From: an uncultured Bacteroidales bacterium
GTDB lineage: Bacteria > Bacteroidota > Bacteroidia > Bacteroidales > Paludibacteraceae
Reading direction: 5' to 3'
DNA length: 35,111 nt
NCBI GenBank assembly: GCA_934725535.1
Contig: CAKVBV010000021.1
Span: forward strand, 1-35,111
Shown: piece after piece, positions 14,585-22,737 of the stretch
Layout: each line of letters opens with the position of its first letter
Numbering within the stretch: the first letter of the stretch is position 1
The notes under the pieces: generated by a model
What the model was told of the DNA's origin: nothing
Seen by the model: the letters and a program-made list of their open reading frames with translations, nothing else
The model's database searches: none
Made by a program: the position numbers and the translations under genes

Positions 14585-15901
14585 GGTGTGGGTGGCATCG
14601 AGTGCTACCTTTTTCCCGCACAGACATTGATACTCGCCCGCATAGTTGCCGATGTTGAGGGTAACGGTCTGCGGTTCGGAGGACATATTCATGATGGCGA
14701 TAACGGTGTTGTCGCCATATTTTTTGCATTCCAGATGGCGAACACAGGCGAAGATGTCGGCATTGTCCGCCTCGATGCGCTGCATGGGTGCTCCGAGTTC
14801 GTTGCTGAACAAGGCGCGGTTGTCGGCACGGAAAGCGTTGAGGTTCTTGTAAACAGCGTATTGCGGTGCGTCGGGTACGCGGTCGATGACGTCTTTTTCA
14901 AAGAATGCCAAGCGGTGGTGATTGCCGGAGATTTGACCCGTGTAAATCATCGGCATGCCGGGGACTACGTAGGTGAAGGCAGCGAACAGTTCAGCCCCGT
15001 CGCCCATGCGCTCGAACTCTGTGCCGTTCCATGAGTTCTCGTCGTGGTTGCTGGTGAAATTCATACGGATAGCCTCGGGGCGAATGGTGGTATCGACTTT
15101 GGCGAAGTAGTTCCAGAGGTCGCAGACGGTGTTCTTGCCCTGTGCCACACCGTTCATAAGGTGGTGGAGCGTCCAACCATAGTACATGTCGAATGCCGAC
15201 TCGGTGAGTTCCTGGGCTTTGGCTTCGTCCTCGGCGAGTGTGAACATGTCGGGGTGCGTCCGGCGGAGTTCTGCCATAGCGTCGTTCCAAAAGTCGGTGG
15301 GCACTTCGCCGGCGACATCACAACGGAAACCGTCGATGCCGATAGAGTCCATCCACCAGTGCATGGCTTGCTTCATAGCGGCGCGCATGTCTTGGTTGTC
15401 GTAGTTCAGTTTGGATATGTCGGTCCAGTCGTACTGCACCATAAGGTTGCCGAGGCTGTCGCGGTAGTGCCACCCGTCGTTGAGCGTCCACGGGCTGTCG
15501 GGTGCGGTGTGGTTAGCCACCCAGTCGAGGATAACCTTGAAGCCGAGACGGTGTGCCGTGGCGAGGAAATGCTCGAAGTCGGCGCGTGTGCCGAACTCGG
15601 GATTGATTTGGCAATAGTCAATGATGGAGTAGTAACTGCCGAGGGTGCCCTTGCGGGTCAGTTTGCCGATGGGCTGGCAAGGCATCACCCAGATGATGTC
15701 AATACCGTTGTCGCGCAACTCAGGCAGCACGGCTTCGGCAGCGGCAAAAGTGCCTTCGGGGGTGAGTTGCCGCGTGTTGAGTTCGTAGATAGTGGCATCG
15801 TACGCATAGTCAGGGTGACGATGCTGGCAGCATTGCTGCGACTTGGTGGTGCAGGACGAGAGTGCCAGCACACCAAGAGCGAAAATTAAGAGTTTCTTCA
15901 T
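14543..15901 (-). CDS. GH13 alpha-amylase-family glycoside hydrolase, lipoprotein
   Basis: The protein is 452 aa. The signal MKKLLIFALGVLALSSC has lipobox LSSC (Cys 17), so it is probably an envelope lipoprotein. The GH13 conserved regions are all visible: DWVANHT (region I), GFRCDVA with nucleophile Asp 195 (region II), LAEDE with probable acid/base Glu 224 (region III), and TSNHDENSW with Asp 287 (region IV). The C-terminal 80 residues form the usual beta-sandwich. It should act on alpha-linked glucans such as malto-oligosaccharides. It is short for an amylase, and no separate carbohydrate-binding domain is seen. It lies 82 bp downstream of the GH2 gene in the same direction with an 11-bp array in the gap. 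There is a tail-to-tail overlap of 42 bp with the lipoprotein gene at 13667-14584. Confidence 0.9.
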   Translation of the reverse strand: MKKLLIFALGVLALSSCTTKSQQCCQHRHPDYAYDATIYELNTRQLTPEGTFAAAEAVLPELRDNGIDIIWVMPCQPIGKLTRKGTLGSYYSIIDYCQINPEFGTRADFEHFLATAHRLGFKVILDWVANHTAPDSPWTLNDGWHYRDSLGNLMVQYDWTDISKLNYDNQDMRAAMKQAMHWWMDSIGIDGFRCDVAGEVPTDFWNDAMAELRRTHPDMFTLAEDEAKAQELTESAFDMYYGWTLHHLMNGVAQGKNTVCDLWNYFAKVDTTIRPEAIRMNFTSNHDENSWNGTEFERMGDGAELFAAFTYVVPGMPMIYTGQISGNHHRLAFFEKDVIDRVPDAPQYAVYKNLNAFRADNRALFSNELGAPMQRIEADNADIFACVRHLECKKYGDNTVIAIMNMSSEPQTVTLNIGNYAGEYQCLCGKKVALDATHTLTLEPWRYMIMSK

Positions 15902-15924
15902 TGTCGTTTATGTTTGTTTATTAT

Positions 15925-15968
15925 CTATTCGTTGCGTATGGGTTGCTTATGGGTTGCGTATCCCTTGC
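15925..15968. repeat. 11-bp tandem array D (GTATGGGTTGC)
   Basis: Four 11-bp units read CTATTCGTTGC, GTATGGGTTGC, TTATGGGTTGC and GTATCCCTTGC; all end TTGC. The array fills the gap between the GH2 and GH13 genes and ends 23 bp before the GH13 start codon on the minus strand. Confidence 0.85.
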
Positions 15969-15983
15969 TGTTTGACACGACCG

Positions 15984-18407
15984 TTACTCGATGATGAGTT
16001 TAGCAGATTTTAACCCTTTGGCGGTAGCCGTGAGGGTGCAACTGCCTTCGATGATGGCGGTCAGTTCGCCCGAGAAGGCGTGGTGCTGCGGCAGGTGGAA
16101 GAGGTCAAGGTTGGCTGCATCGCCGTTGGCAGCGGCGCGGAAGCGACCTGTGCCGCGGGTGGCGAAGCGAATGAGGTGGTCGGCATCGGGGCAGAGGTTG
16201 CCGTCGGCATCGCACACGCGCACGCGTACGAAATGTAAGGTGGTGCCCGCTGTGCCGGTGAGCGGTTCGAGGCTCATCTCGATATGGTGGGGCTTGCCGG
16301 CTGTGCGGCGGCTGTCCTCGCCGTAGGGCGTTACGACGCGCAGTTCGCCCGCCTGCCAGGGTATGCTGTCCCAGATAAGGCGGTAGCGGCGTTGCAGAGC
16401 CAGCGGGTCGCCTGCGGCGGCTGCCGCCTCTGCCTGTTCGCGGGTGAGTTTGGTGCGCTTGCCGAGGCTCACGCCGTTGAGGAAGAGTTCGCCCTCGTTG
16501 GCATCGGTGTACGCCATGACAGGCACGGTGTCGCCCGCCTGCCAGTTCCAGTGGGGCAGCAGGTGCGTGGTGTGCTCGCGCGTGTTCCACTGGGCGCGGT
16601 AGAGGTAGTAGCGGTCCTTGGGAATGCCCGCGAGGTCGATGATGCCGAAGTACGAGGAGTGGCTGGGCCATGCGTCGGTGTCGTAGGGCGAGGGCTCGCC
16701 GAGGTAGTCGAAGCCCGTCCAGACGAACTGACCGATGGTCCACGGGTAGTCGTCCATATTGCGGAAATCGTCGTCGGGCAGGTTGCTCCACGGGCAGTAT
16801 TGCAGGTCGTAGGAGGAGCATTGGTTGGTACGGCTGTTGCCGCCCGGGTGGTTCATATTGGTGATGGTCTCGGTGTTGTCGGGCAGGGCGGGCAGCAGAT
16901 AGACGCCGCGCGAGGAGACGGTGGACGCCGTCTCGCTGCCGAGGACGAGACGCTGCGGGGTGCGTTGGTAGGCTTCTTCGTAGCGGTGCGGGCGGTAGTT
17001 GAGTCCGACCACCTGCAGGATACTCGCGAAGCCGTTCTCCAGCACGCACGAGACTTGGTCCATGCCCGCTGTGACAGGGCGCGTGCCGTCCTCGCGCATG
17101 CAGATGTCCTGCAGCATCTTCGCCACGCGGTAGCCCTGCGGATCGCATTGGGTGGGCACCTCGTTGCCGACCGACCACATCACGATGCTCGGGTGGTTAC
17201 GGAAATGATGGAGCATATTCACCATGTCGCGCTCCGCCCACTCGTTGAAGAAGCGGCTGTAGCCGTTGTCGCACTTGCCCCAGTCCCATTCGTCGAAAGG
17301 CTCGCACATCACCATGAAGCCCATCTCGTCGCATAGTTCGACGAGTTCGGGCGCGGGCATGTTGTGGGAGGTGCGGATGGCGTCGCAACCCATGTCGCGC
17401 AGCAACAGCAGTTGGCGGCGGATGGCATCGCGGCTGACGGCGGCACCCAACGGACCGAGGTCGTGGTGCAGGCAGACGCCCCTGAACTTACGCACCTTGC
17501 CGTTGAGCATGAAGCCTACGTTGGGTACGATTTGTACACTGCGAATGCCGAAGGTGGTAGTGATGTCTTCCTGCCATTCGCTGTTGATATACAGGCTTGT
17601 ACGCGCTTCGTATAGGTGAGGCGTCTCGGGCGACCAGAGGAGTGGGGTGGAGAGGGTGAAGTTCTGTTCCAACGGCAGGTTGTGGCGGACATCGTAGTCG
17701 CTGGTGAGCGAGTCCACCACCTCGCCGGTGGTCTTGCTGATGAGCCTCGTGCGGAGGGTGATATGTTTGCCGAGGGCGTTCTCCACGCGCGTGCGGAGGT
17801 TGACGGACGCCAGTTGGTCGGTGACGTAGGGGGTGGTGATGTGCGTACCCCACACAGGCACGTGCGTGCGCGGCGAGGTGATGAGGTGCACGTTGCGATA
17901 GAGCCCCGCGCCCGGGTACCAGCGGCTGCTCTGCTCGCGGTTGCACAGGCGGACGGCGATGATGTTCGGCGCGTCGGTGTGCAGGTAAGGCGTGATGTCG
18001 CAGTGGAAAGCGTTGTAGCCGTAGGGCCAGTAGCAGGCTTTCTGCCCGTTGACATACACCTCGGCTTCACTCATGGCACCGTCGAAGAGCAGGGTGTATC
18101 GCTGCTGGGTGGTGTCGGAAGCCGCTGCGAGCGGGGCAATCTGCGTGGTGTACCACGCGGTACCCATATAGGGGAGCCCGCCCGTGCGCCCCGTCTTCAG
18201 CGAGGGGAACGTCTCGCCGTTCTGCCAGACGGTGACGTTCTGCAGGTCATTCCGGCGGTCGAAAGGTCCGTAGATGGCCCAGTCGTGGGGAATGGTTACT
18301 TGTTGCCACGCCTTGTCTGCGGGCGCGGGCATCTGATGGTCGGTCTGCTCGAAGGCGAACTGCCACGAGGTGAGCAGGGTGGAGATGGCTAACAAAATGG
18401 TATGCAT
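15984..18407 (-). CDS. GH2-family glycoside hydrolase (beta-galactosidase-like)
   Basis: The protein is 807 aa, the usual size for secreted Bacteroidetes GH2 enzymes. A short signal peptide (MHTILLAISTLLTSW) precedes the N-terminal jelly-roll with EVYVNGQKACYWPYGYNAF and SRWYPGAGLYRNVHL. The catalytic barrel follows: GCDAIRTSHNMPAP, WSVGNEV with acid/base Glu 416, and GFDYLGEPSPY with nucleophile Glu 571. The C-terminal 200 residues hold two further beta domains, probably DUF4982 and an Ig-like domain. It would act in the periplasm on beta-galactosides or related host or plant glycans; the exact sugar cannot be told. The DNA is clearly more GC-rich than the first 6 kb. It is the first gene of a likely GH2-GH13 operon. 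Confidence 0.92.
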   Translation of the reverse strand: MHTILLAISTLLTSWQFAFEQTDHQMPAPADKAWQQVTIPHDWAIYGPFDRRNDLQNVTVWQNGETFPSLKTGRTGGLPYMGTAWYTTQIAPLAAASDTTQQRYTLLFDGAMSEAEVYVNGQKACYWPYGYNAFHCDITPYLHTDAPNIIAVRLCNREQSSRWYPGAGLYRNVHLITSPRTHVPVWGTHITTPYVTDQLASVNLRTRVENALGKHITLRTRLISKTTGEVVDSLTSDYDVRHNLPLEQNFTLSTPLLWSPETPHLYEARTSLYINSEWQEDITTTFGIRSVQIVPNVGFMLNGKVRKFRGVCLHHDLGPLGAAVSRDAIRRQLLLLRDMGCDAIRTSHNMPAPELVELCDEMGFMVMCEPFDEWDWGKCDNGYSRFFNEWAERDMVNMLHHFRNHPSIVMWSVGNEVPTQCDPQGYRVAKMLQDICMREDGTRPVTAGMDQVSCVLENGFASILQVVGLNYRPHRYEEAYQRTPQRLVLGSETASTVSSRGVYLLPALPDNTETITNMNHPGGNSRTNQCSSYDLQYCPWSNLPDDDFRNMDDYPWTIGQFVWTGFDYLGEPSPYDTDAWPSHSSYFGIIDLAGIPKDRYYLYRAQWNTREHTTHLLPHWNWQAGDTVPVMAYTDANEGELFLNGVSLGKRTKLTREQAEAAAAAGDPLALQRRYRLIWDSIPWQAGELRVVTPYGEDSRRTAGKPHHIEMSLEPLTGTAGTTLHFVRVRVCDADGNLCPDADHLIRFATRGTGRFRAAANGDAANLDLFHLPQHHAFSGELTAIIEGSCTLTATAKGLKSAKLIIE

Positions 18408-18450
18408 AGACTATTATCGTATTTATATAAGGTGTACCTTCATTTGCAGA

Positions 18451-18482
18451 CAAAGGTACAACAATTATGTGAATTGCACAAC
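18451..18482 (-). promoter_or_regulatory. Promoter of the GH2-GH13 operon
   Basis: On the minus strand TACCTTTG (18451-18458) is an exact -7 box. GTTG (18479-18482), one mismatch from TTTG, is 20 bp upstream. Confidence 0.6.
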
Positions 18483-18529
18483 ATTCTGTTAAAAATACTG
18501 CTTTCCTATCCCCGAAAACGTTTGCTGTC

Positions 18530-18561
18530 CTTGCCCAACTCGCATTTTCTTTGTACTTTTG
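18530..18561 (+). promoter_or_regulatory. Promoter of the phosphopantetheinyl transferase gene
   Basis: CTTG (18530-18533), a 20-bp spacer and TACTTTTG (18554-18561) give a one-mismatch -33 and an exact -7. It is divergent from the GH2 promoter. Confidence 0.55.
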
Positions 18562-18622
18562 TGCGCTGTGTGTTGCCGATTATCGTAGATAATATGGTGA
18601 ATACAAAGATAGTCAGCACTTT

Positions 18623-19243
18623 ATGCCCTATATGCAGTACCTTGTTTTTGATGATATGACCCAATGTACGCCCACTGAAGTGGCGCGTCTCCTGCCGCTT
18701 GCCAGTGCGCAACGGCGCGAACAGGCACTGCGTTTCTCGCACATTTTCGGGCAGTTTTGTTGCCTCAAATCCTACGAAATGCTCCTCTCATTGCTTGCCG
18801 ATTACCACTCTGCACGCCACACGGAGTGGAGTAGGGAGGACTTTGTGTACAACGACTACGGGCAGCCCACTTTGCCGCACGGTCCCCGGTTCTCTATCTC
18901 GCATTGTCGTAATGGAATTGCCGTGGCGATTGCCGAACAGCCCATTGGAGTGGATATAGAGTCTATTCGCACGGCAAAACCCGATTTGATTCACAAAACG
19001 ATGAACTCCGCAGAGCAAACCGCCATTGCCTCTGCTGCACAACCGGACATCGCTTTCACGCGCCTTTGGACACAAAAAGAGGCACACCTCAAACTCCGTG
19101 GCACAGGTATCATTGACGACCTACACGATACATTGGTCAATACTTCGGACATCGCCTTTCACACCATGGAAAACCTCACGCGCAAGTACGTTTTAACAAT
19201 AGCCATTTTACGGGTGGATAGCGAGTGGATAGCGAGAGGATAG
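18623..19243 (+). CDS. 4'-phosphopantetheinyl transferase (Sfp-type)
   Basis: The protein is 206 aa. It transfers the phosphopantetheine arm from CoA to a carrier-protein serine. Visible motifs: FSISHCRNGIAVAI, GVDIE (Mg-binding Asp/Glu) and FTRLWTQKEAHLKLRGTG (the W-x-x-KEA-x-x-K signature). The first 90 residues are the weakly conserved N-terminal half of Sfp-like enzymes. ATGs at 18623 and 18632 are both usable. An oddity: the last residues (VDSEWIARG) and the stop codon are encoded by the 11-bp array at 19215-19247, so the native C-terminus may have been replaced or the array has grown into the gene. The carrier protein target is not in this window. Confidence 0.88.
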   Translation: MPYMQYLVFDDMTQCTPTEVARLLPLASAQRREQALRFSHIFGQFCCLKSYEMLLSLLADYHSARHTEWSREDFVYNDYGQPTLPHGPRFSISHCRNGIAVAIAEQPIGVDIESIRTAKPDLIHKTMNSAEQTAIASAAQPDIAFTRLWTQKEAHLKLRGTGIIDDLHDTLVNTSDIAFHTMENLTRKYVLTIAILRVDSEWIARG

Positions 19244-19247
19244 CGGG
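19215..19247. repeat. 11-bp tandem array E (TGGATAGCGAG x3), overlapping a gene end
   Basis: Units TGGATAGCGAG, TGGATAGCGAG and AGGATAGCGGG. This is the reverse complement of the array A unit at 151-183. It encodes the last residues and the stop codon (19241-19243) of the phosphopantetheinyl transferase. Confidence 0.85.
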
Positions 19248-19297
19248 TTACTCCGAAGGGAAAGTAGAGGCTTTTATTGCCCCTCTATGGATACTTG

Positions 19298-19329
19298 TTT
19301 GCATAATTCCGCAAAAAGCAGTATCTTTG
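19298..19329 (+). promoter_or_regulatory. Promoter of prfC
   Basis: TTTG at 19298-19301, a 20-bp spacer and TATCTTTG at 19322-19329 match both boxes exactly. Transcription would start near 19335, giving a leader of about 33 nt. Confidence 0.75.
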
Positions 19330-19367
19330 CACGCTCCTTTGGCAAGAAAATGTGATATTCATTACCC

Positions 19368-21038
19368 ATGCTCAACAACGCAGACCAACAAGAGATACTT
19401 CGTCGTCGCACCTTTGCGATTATCAGTCACCCCGATGCGGGTAAGACCACGCTCACCGAGAAACTGCTGCTTTACGGCGGTGCCATCCACGTGGCGGGTG
19501 CCGTGAAGTCCAACAAGATACGCAAAACAGCCACATCCGACTGGATGGAAATCGAGAAGCAGCGCGGCATTTCCGTGGCGACTTCGGTGATGGGATTCGA
19601 CTATACTCCGACAATCACTCCCCCTATATCCTCAGAGAAAGGGACAGTTTCGGATTTACAAACCCCTCTTTCGAAAGAGGGGCTGGGGAGGTCCTTCCAC
19701 ATCAATATCCTCGACACCCCGGGTCACCAAGACTTCGCCGAGGACACGTTCCGCACCCTCACCGCGGTGGATTCCGTCATTATCGTGATTGATGCCGCCA
19801 AGGGTGTGGAGACGCAGACGCGCCGACTGATGCAGGTCTGCCGTATGCGCAAGACGCCGGTCATGGTGTTTGTCAACAAGATGGACCGCGAGGGCAAGGA
19901 CCCCTTCGACCTCCTCGACGAGGTGGAGAGCGAACTCGGCATTCACGTGCGCCCGCTGTCGTGGCCCATCAACATGGGGCAACGCTTCAAGGGCGTGTAC
20001 AATATCTTCCAATCCACGCTTGACCTCTACACCCCAGACAAGACGCATGTGACTGAATCTCTGCGTTTTGACGATGTCACCGACCCGCAAATAGCCACCC
20101 TTATCGGCGATGCGGACGCGGAGAAACTGCAGTCCGACCTCGAGATAATCAGCGGTGTGTACAACCCCTTCGACAAGGAGCAGTACCTCGCGGGCGACCT
20201 TGCACCGGTGTTCTTCGGCTCTGCCCTTAACACATTCGGTGTCAAGGAGTTACTGGAGTGCTTCGTGCGCATAGCCCCCTCGCCGCGCCCTGTGGACGCT
20301 ATCGAACGTCGTGTGGACCCGATGGAGGACAATTTCACGGGGTTCTGCTTCAAAATACATGCCAATATGGACCCCAACCACCGCTCGTGCATAGCCTTTT
20401 TCAAGATTTGTTCGGGCAAATTTCTGCGCAACACCTATTATAAACACGTGCGCGAGAACCGCCAAATCCGCTTTTCCGCCCCCACGTGCTTCATGGCGCA
20501 GCGCAAAGAGACGGTGGACGAGGCGTATGCGGGCGACATCATCGGACTACCCGACACGGGCAATTTCAAGATTGGAGACACCCTCACTTCGGGCGAAAAC
20601 CTGCATTTCAAGGGCTTGCCGTCGTTCTCGCCCGAGATGTTCAAGTACATCGAGAACGCCGACCCTATGAAGCAAAAGCAACTCGACAAGGGCATCCACC
20701 AACTCATGGACGAGGGCGTGGCGCAACTCTTTGTCAGTCAACTGAATGGGCGCAAGATTATCGGCACGGTCGGGCAACTCCAGTTCGAGGTCATTCAGTA
20801 TCGCCTCGAGCATGAGTACCAGGCCAAATGCCGTTGGGAGCCGCTCCAAATGTACAAAGCCTGCTGGATTGAGTCGGACGATGATGCCGAACTCGAGATG
20901 TTCAAAAAGCGCAAAGCCCAGTACATGGCTACCGACAAAGACGGGCGCGATGTCTTCATGGCGGACTCCTCCTACGTCCTCCAAATGGCGCAGAACGACT
21001 ACAAGCACATCACGTTCCACTTCACCAGCGAGTTCTAA
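19368..21038 (+). CDS. prfC: Peptide chain release factor 3 (RF3) with an internal insertion
   Basis: The protein is 556 aa; RF3 is normally about 525-530 aa. RF3 is the translational GTPase that recycles RF1/RF2 from the ribosome. G1 is HPDAGKTT (residues 21-28), the switch I region is EKQRGISVATSVMGF, G3 is DTPGHQDF, G4 is NKMD. The C-terminal part (NMDPNHRSCIAFFKICSGKF, MKQKQLDKGIHQL) follows E. coli RF3 closely. Between SVMGFDY and FHINILDTPGH there are about 30 extra residues (80-109), Pro/Ser/Thr-rich and unlike RF3. They are encoded by DNA containing a 20-bp perfect palindrome. The reading frame is intact and all catalytic motifs remain, so the protein is probably functional with a long surface loop in the beta2-beta3 hairpin. 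It has its own promoter at 19298-19329. Confidence 0.95.
   Translation: MLNNADQQEILRRRTFAIISHPDAGKTTLTEKLLLYGGAIHVAGAVKSNKIRKTATSDWMEIEKQRGISVATSVMGFDYTPTITPPISSEKGTVSDLQTPLSKEGLGRSFHINILDTPGHQDFAEDTFRTLTAVDSVIIVIDAAKGVETQTRRLMQVCRMRKTPVMVFVNKMDREGKDPFDLLDEVESELGIHVRPLSWPINMGQRFKGVYNIFQSTLDLYTPDKTHVTESLRFDDVTDPQIATLIGDADAEKLQSDLEIISGVYNPFDKEQYLAGDLAPVFFGSALNTFGVKELLECFVRIAPSPRPVDAIERRVDPMEDNFTGFCFKIHANMDPNHRSCIAFFKICSGKFLRNTYYKHVRENRQIRFSAPTCFMAQRKETVDEAYAGDIIGLPDTGNFKIGDTLTSGENLHFKGLPSFSPEMFKYIENADPMKQKQLDKGIHQLMDEGVAQLFVSQLNGRKIIGTVGQLQFEVIQYRLEHEYQAKCRWEPLQMYKACWIESDDDAELEMFKKRKAQYMATDKDGRDVFMADSSYVLQMAQNDYKHITFHFTSEF
19605..19694. repeat. Palindromic element inserted in frame within prfC
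   Basis: The extra segment contains the perfect palindrome CCCCTCTTTCGAAAGAGGGG (19663-19682) followed by CTGGGGAGGTC. Its left end, CACTCCCCCTATATCCTC, resembles the complement of the right end (GACCTCCCCAGCCCCTC), so the segment has terminal inverted repeats like a tiny MITE. A related CCCCCTC-aaa-GAGGGGG element lies between genes at 27351-27377. Confidence 0.7.
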
Positions 21039-21051
21039 CCGCGCATCAATA

Positions 21052-21083
21052 TATGAACTTATCAACGTATAAACTTATAAACC
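21052..21083. repeat. 8-bp tandem repeat (TATAAACT x4) abutting a start codon
   Basis: Four octamers read TATGAACT, TATCAACG, TATAAACT and TATAAACC. The array ends one base before the ATG of the nucleoside permease gene, so it occupies the ribosome-binding region. Confidence 0.8.
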
Positions 21084-21084
21084 A

Positions 21085-22362
21085 ATGAAAAACGTCAAAC
21101 TTCGACTTATCGTCATGAACTTCCTCGAATATGCTGTTTGGGGAGCGTACCTCACGTCCATGGGCACCTACCTTGCCAACCACGGCTTGGCGACGCATAT
21201 CGGCTGGTTCTATTCCATTCAGGGTATCGTCAGTCTCTTCATGCCCGCCCTCATGGGCATTGTGGCGGACCGTTGGATTCCCGCGCAGAAACTGCTGAGT
21301 ATCTGCCACGCTATGGCGGGTTTGTTCATGGCTGCCACCAGTGTCTATGGTATTATGTATGGTGCAGATATTCAGTTCGCTACGCTCTTTACGCTCTACA
21401 CCGTATCCGTGGCGTTCTACATGCCCACCATCGCCCTTAGCAACTCCGTGGCGTACACCGCACTCGGTCAGGCAGGGCTCGATACCGTCAAGGATTTCCC
21501 GCCTATCCGTGTCTTTGGAACGGTCGGTTTCATAGCCACCATGTGGATTGTGGACCTCTGCGGTTTCCAGAAAACCAGCCTGCAATTCATGGTCAGCGGC
21601 GGACTCAGTATCCTGCTTGCCCTCTATTCCCTCACGCTCCCCGCATGCCCCGTCAAGGGCAATGTGGCTGCCAAGTCCCTCACCGAGGCATTGGGGCTGG
21701 AGGCTTTCAAATTGTTCAAACAGAAGAAAATGGCGATTTTCTTCATCTTCTCTATGATGCTCGGCATGTGCCTGCAGGTCACCAATAGTTACGCTAACCC
21801 GTTCATTACCAGTTTTGAAGCCATATCCGAGTTCGCTGACACCTTTGGCGTACAGCATGCCAACATGCTCATCTCCATTTCGCAGATATGCGAAGCCCTG
21901 TGCATTCTCTGTATCCCGTTCTTCCTCAAGCGGTTCGGCATCAAGAACGTCATGCTCATGGCTATGTTTGCATGGGTATTGCGTTTCGGACTTTTTGGAC
22001 TCGGCAATCCGGGCTTCCCTGGAGTTATCTTGTTCATTCTCAGTTGCATAGTCTATGGCTTTGCCTTTGATTTCTTCAATATCTCAGGCTCGCTTTATGT
22101 GGACCAGGAGGCGGATGTGCAACTCCGTTCCAGCGCACAGGGGCTCTTTATGATGATGACCAACGGCTTCGGTGCCACCATCGGCACGCTTTCTGCGCAA
22201 GCCATTGTCAATCACTTCGTTTATGCGGAAGATATGGCTGCACAAGGTGCCATGACTGTTTGGCAGGGCTGGCAAACCAGTTGGTATATTTTCGCCGCTT
22301 TTGCCCTCTTCGTAGCCGTTTCTTTCTGGATTGTCTTCCCGAAAACCCCCGTCAAAAAATAA
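21085..22362 (+). CDS. Nucleoside:H+ symporter family MFS transporter (NupG-like)
   Basis: The protein is 425 aa with about 12 hydrophobic segments. It belongs to the nucleoside:H+ symporter branch of the major facilitator superfamily: NFLEYAVWGAYLTSMGTYL at the N-terminus and YGFAFDFFNISGSLYVD near residue 325 match that family well. It would import nucleosides across the inner membrane using the proton gradient. The start codon directly follows an 8-bp tandem array, 46 bp after the prfC stop, so read-through from prfC is possible. A strong terminator follows at 22463-22497. Confidence 0.88.
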   Translation: MKNVKLRLIVMNFLEYAVWGAYLTSMGTYLANHGLATHIGWFYSIQGIVSLFMPALMGIVADRWIPAQKLLSICHAMAGLFMAATSVYGIMYGADIQFATLFTLYTVSVAFYMPTIALSNSVAYTALGQAGLDTVKDFPPIRVFGTVGFIATMWIVDLCGFQKTSLQFMVSGGLSILLALYSLTLPACPVKGNVAAKSLTEALGLEAFKLFKQKKMAIFFIFSMMLGMCLQVTNSYANPFITSFEAISEFADTFGVQHANMLISISQICEALCILCIPFFLKRFGIKNVMLMAMFAWVLRFGLFGLGNPGFPGVILFILSCIVYGFAFDFFNISGSLYVDQEADVQLRSSAQGLFMMMTNGFGATIGTLSAQAIVNHFVYAEDMAAQGAMTVWQGWQTSWYIFAAFALFVAVSFWIVFPKTPVKK

Positions 22363-22462
22363 GCAACAGGTTTGTGGGAACGACGCGTCTCGCACCTTCC
22401 AAACGAGGGAACTCCCTCCTGTCGCCTCTCGTCGAATAGTTTATATCACTACATTTATGTAC

Positions 22463-22497
22463 GAGGTTGCCTGATTCGTTTTGGCAACCTCTTTTTG
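22463..22497 (+). terminator. Rho-independent terminator after the nucleoside permease gene
   Basis: A 9-bp perfect stem, GAGGTTGCC with GGCAACCTC, has an 11-nt loop and is followed by TTTTTG. It lies 100 bp after the stop codon. Confidence 0.85.
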
Positions 22498-22519
22498 TAG
22501 AGTTGGTAAGATGTAGGCG

Positions 22520-22540
22520 GACAACGCGTCTCGTGTCGTC
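22520..22540. repeat. Diverged REP-like palindrome
   Basis: GACAACGCG-tct-CGTGTCGTC differs from the 1309-1329 element at a few positions and can still fold with G-U pairs. A shorter trace, GACGCGTCTCG, is at 22382-22392. Confidence 0.45.
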
Positions 22541-22567
22541 ATACAGCGCATACTGCCATCGTCTATT

Positions 22568-22595
22568 GCGCATTACGCATTATGCATTGCGCATT
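22568..22595. repeat. 7-bp tandem repeat (GCGCATT x4)
   Basis: Heptamers GCGCATT, ACGCATT, ATGCATT and GCGCATT. The same NNGCATT theme occurs at 389-422. Confidence 0.8.
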
Positions 22596-22612
22596 GTTTG
22601 TCGTGTTAAGTG

Positions 22613-22667
22613 TATGAGATTAGTATGTGATTAGTATGTGATTAGTATGATATTAGTATGTGATTAA
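22613..22667. repeat. 11-bp tandem array F (TATGTGATTAG x5)
   Basis: Units TATGAGATTAG, TATGTGATTAG (twice), TATGATATTAG and TATGTGATTAA. The unit is exactly the reverse complement of the array B unit at 5950-6015, about 16.6 kb away. The array sits between a terminator and the promoter of the candidate RNA gene. Confidence 0.95.
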
Positions 22668-22737
22668 GCCGTCATTCTCGCGAGGATATACTGATGATAT
22701 CGGTATAATTTCCAATGCCGAACACGCGACTTTGTAG

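Noticed and set aside
15044..15889. Open frame of 281 codons antisense to the GH13 gene
   Set aside because: A shadow of the GH13 gene, Val/Gly-rich, with no start context or family likeness.
16284..17336. Long open frame on the plus strand inside the GH2 gene (350 codons)
   Set aside because: It is antisense to the catalytic core of a clear GH2 enzyme. The protein is rich in Val, Ala and Arg without motifs, as expected for the complement of GC-rich coding DNA.
19605..19694. Frameshift or intein in prfC
   Set aside because: The frame is open on both sides and 90 bp is a whole number of codons. No splicing motifs are present and the segment is far too short for an intein.
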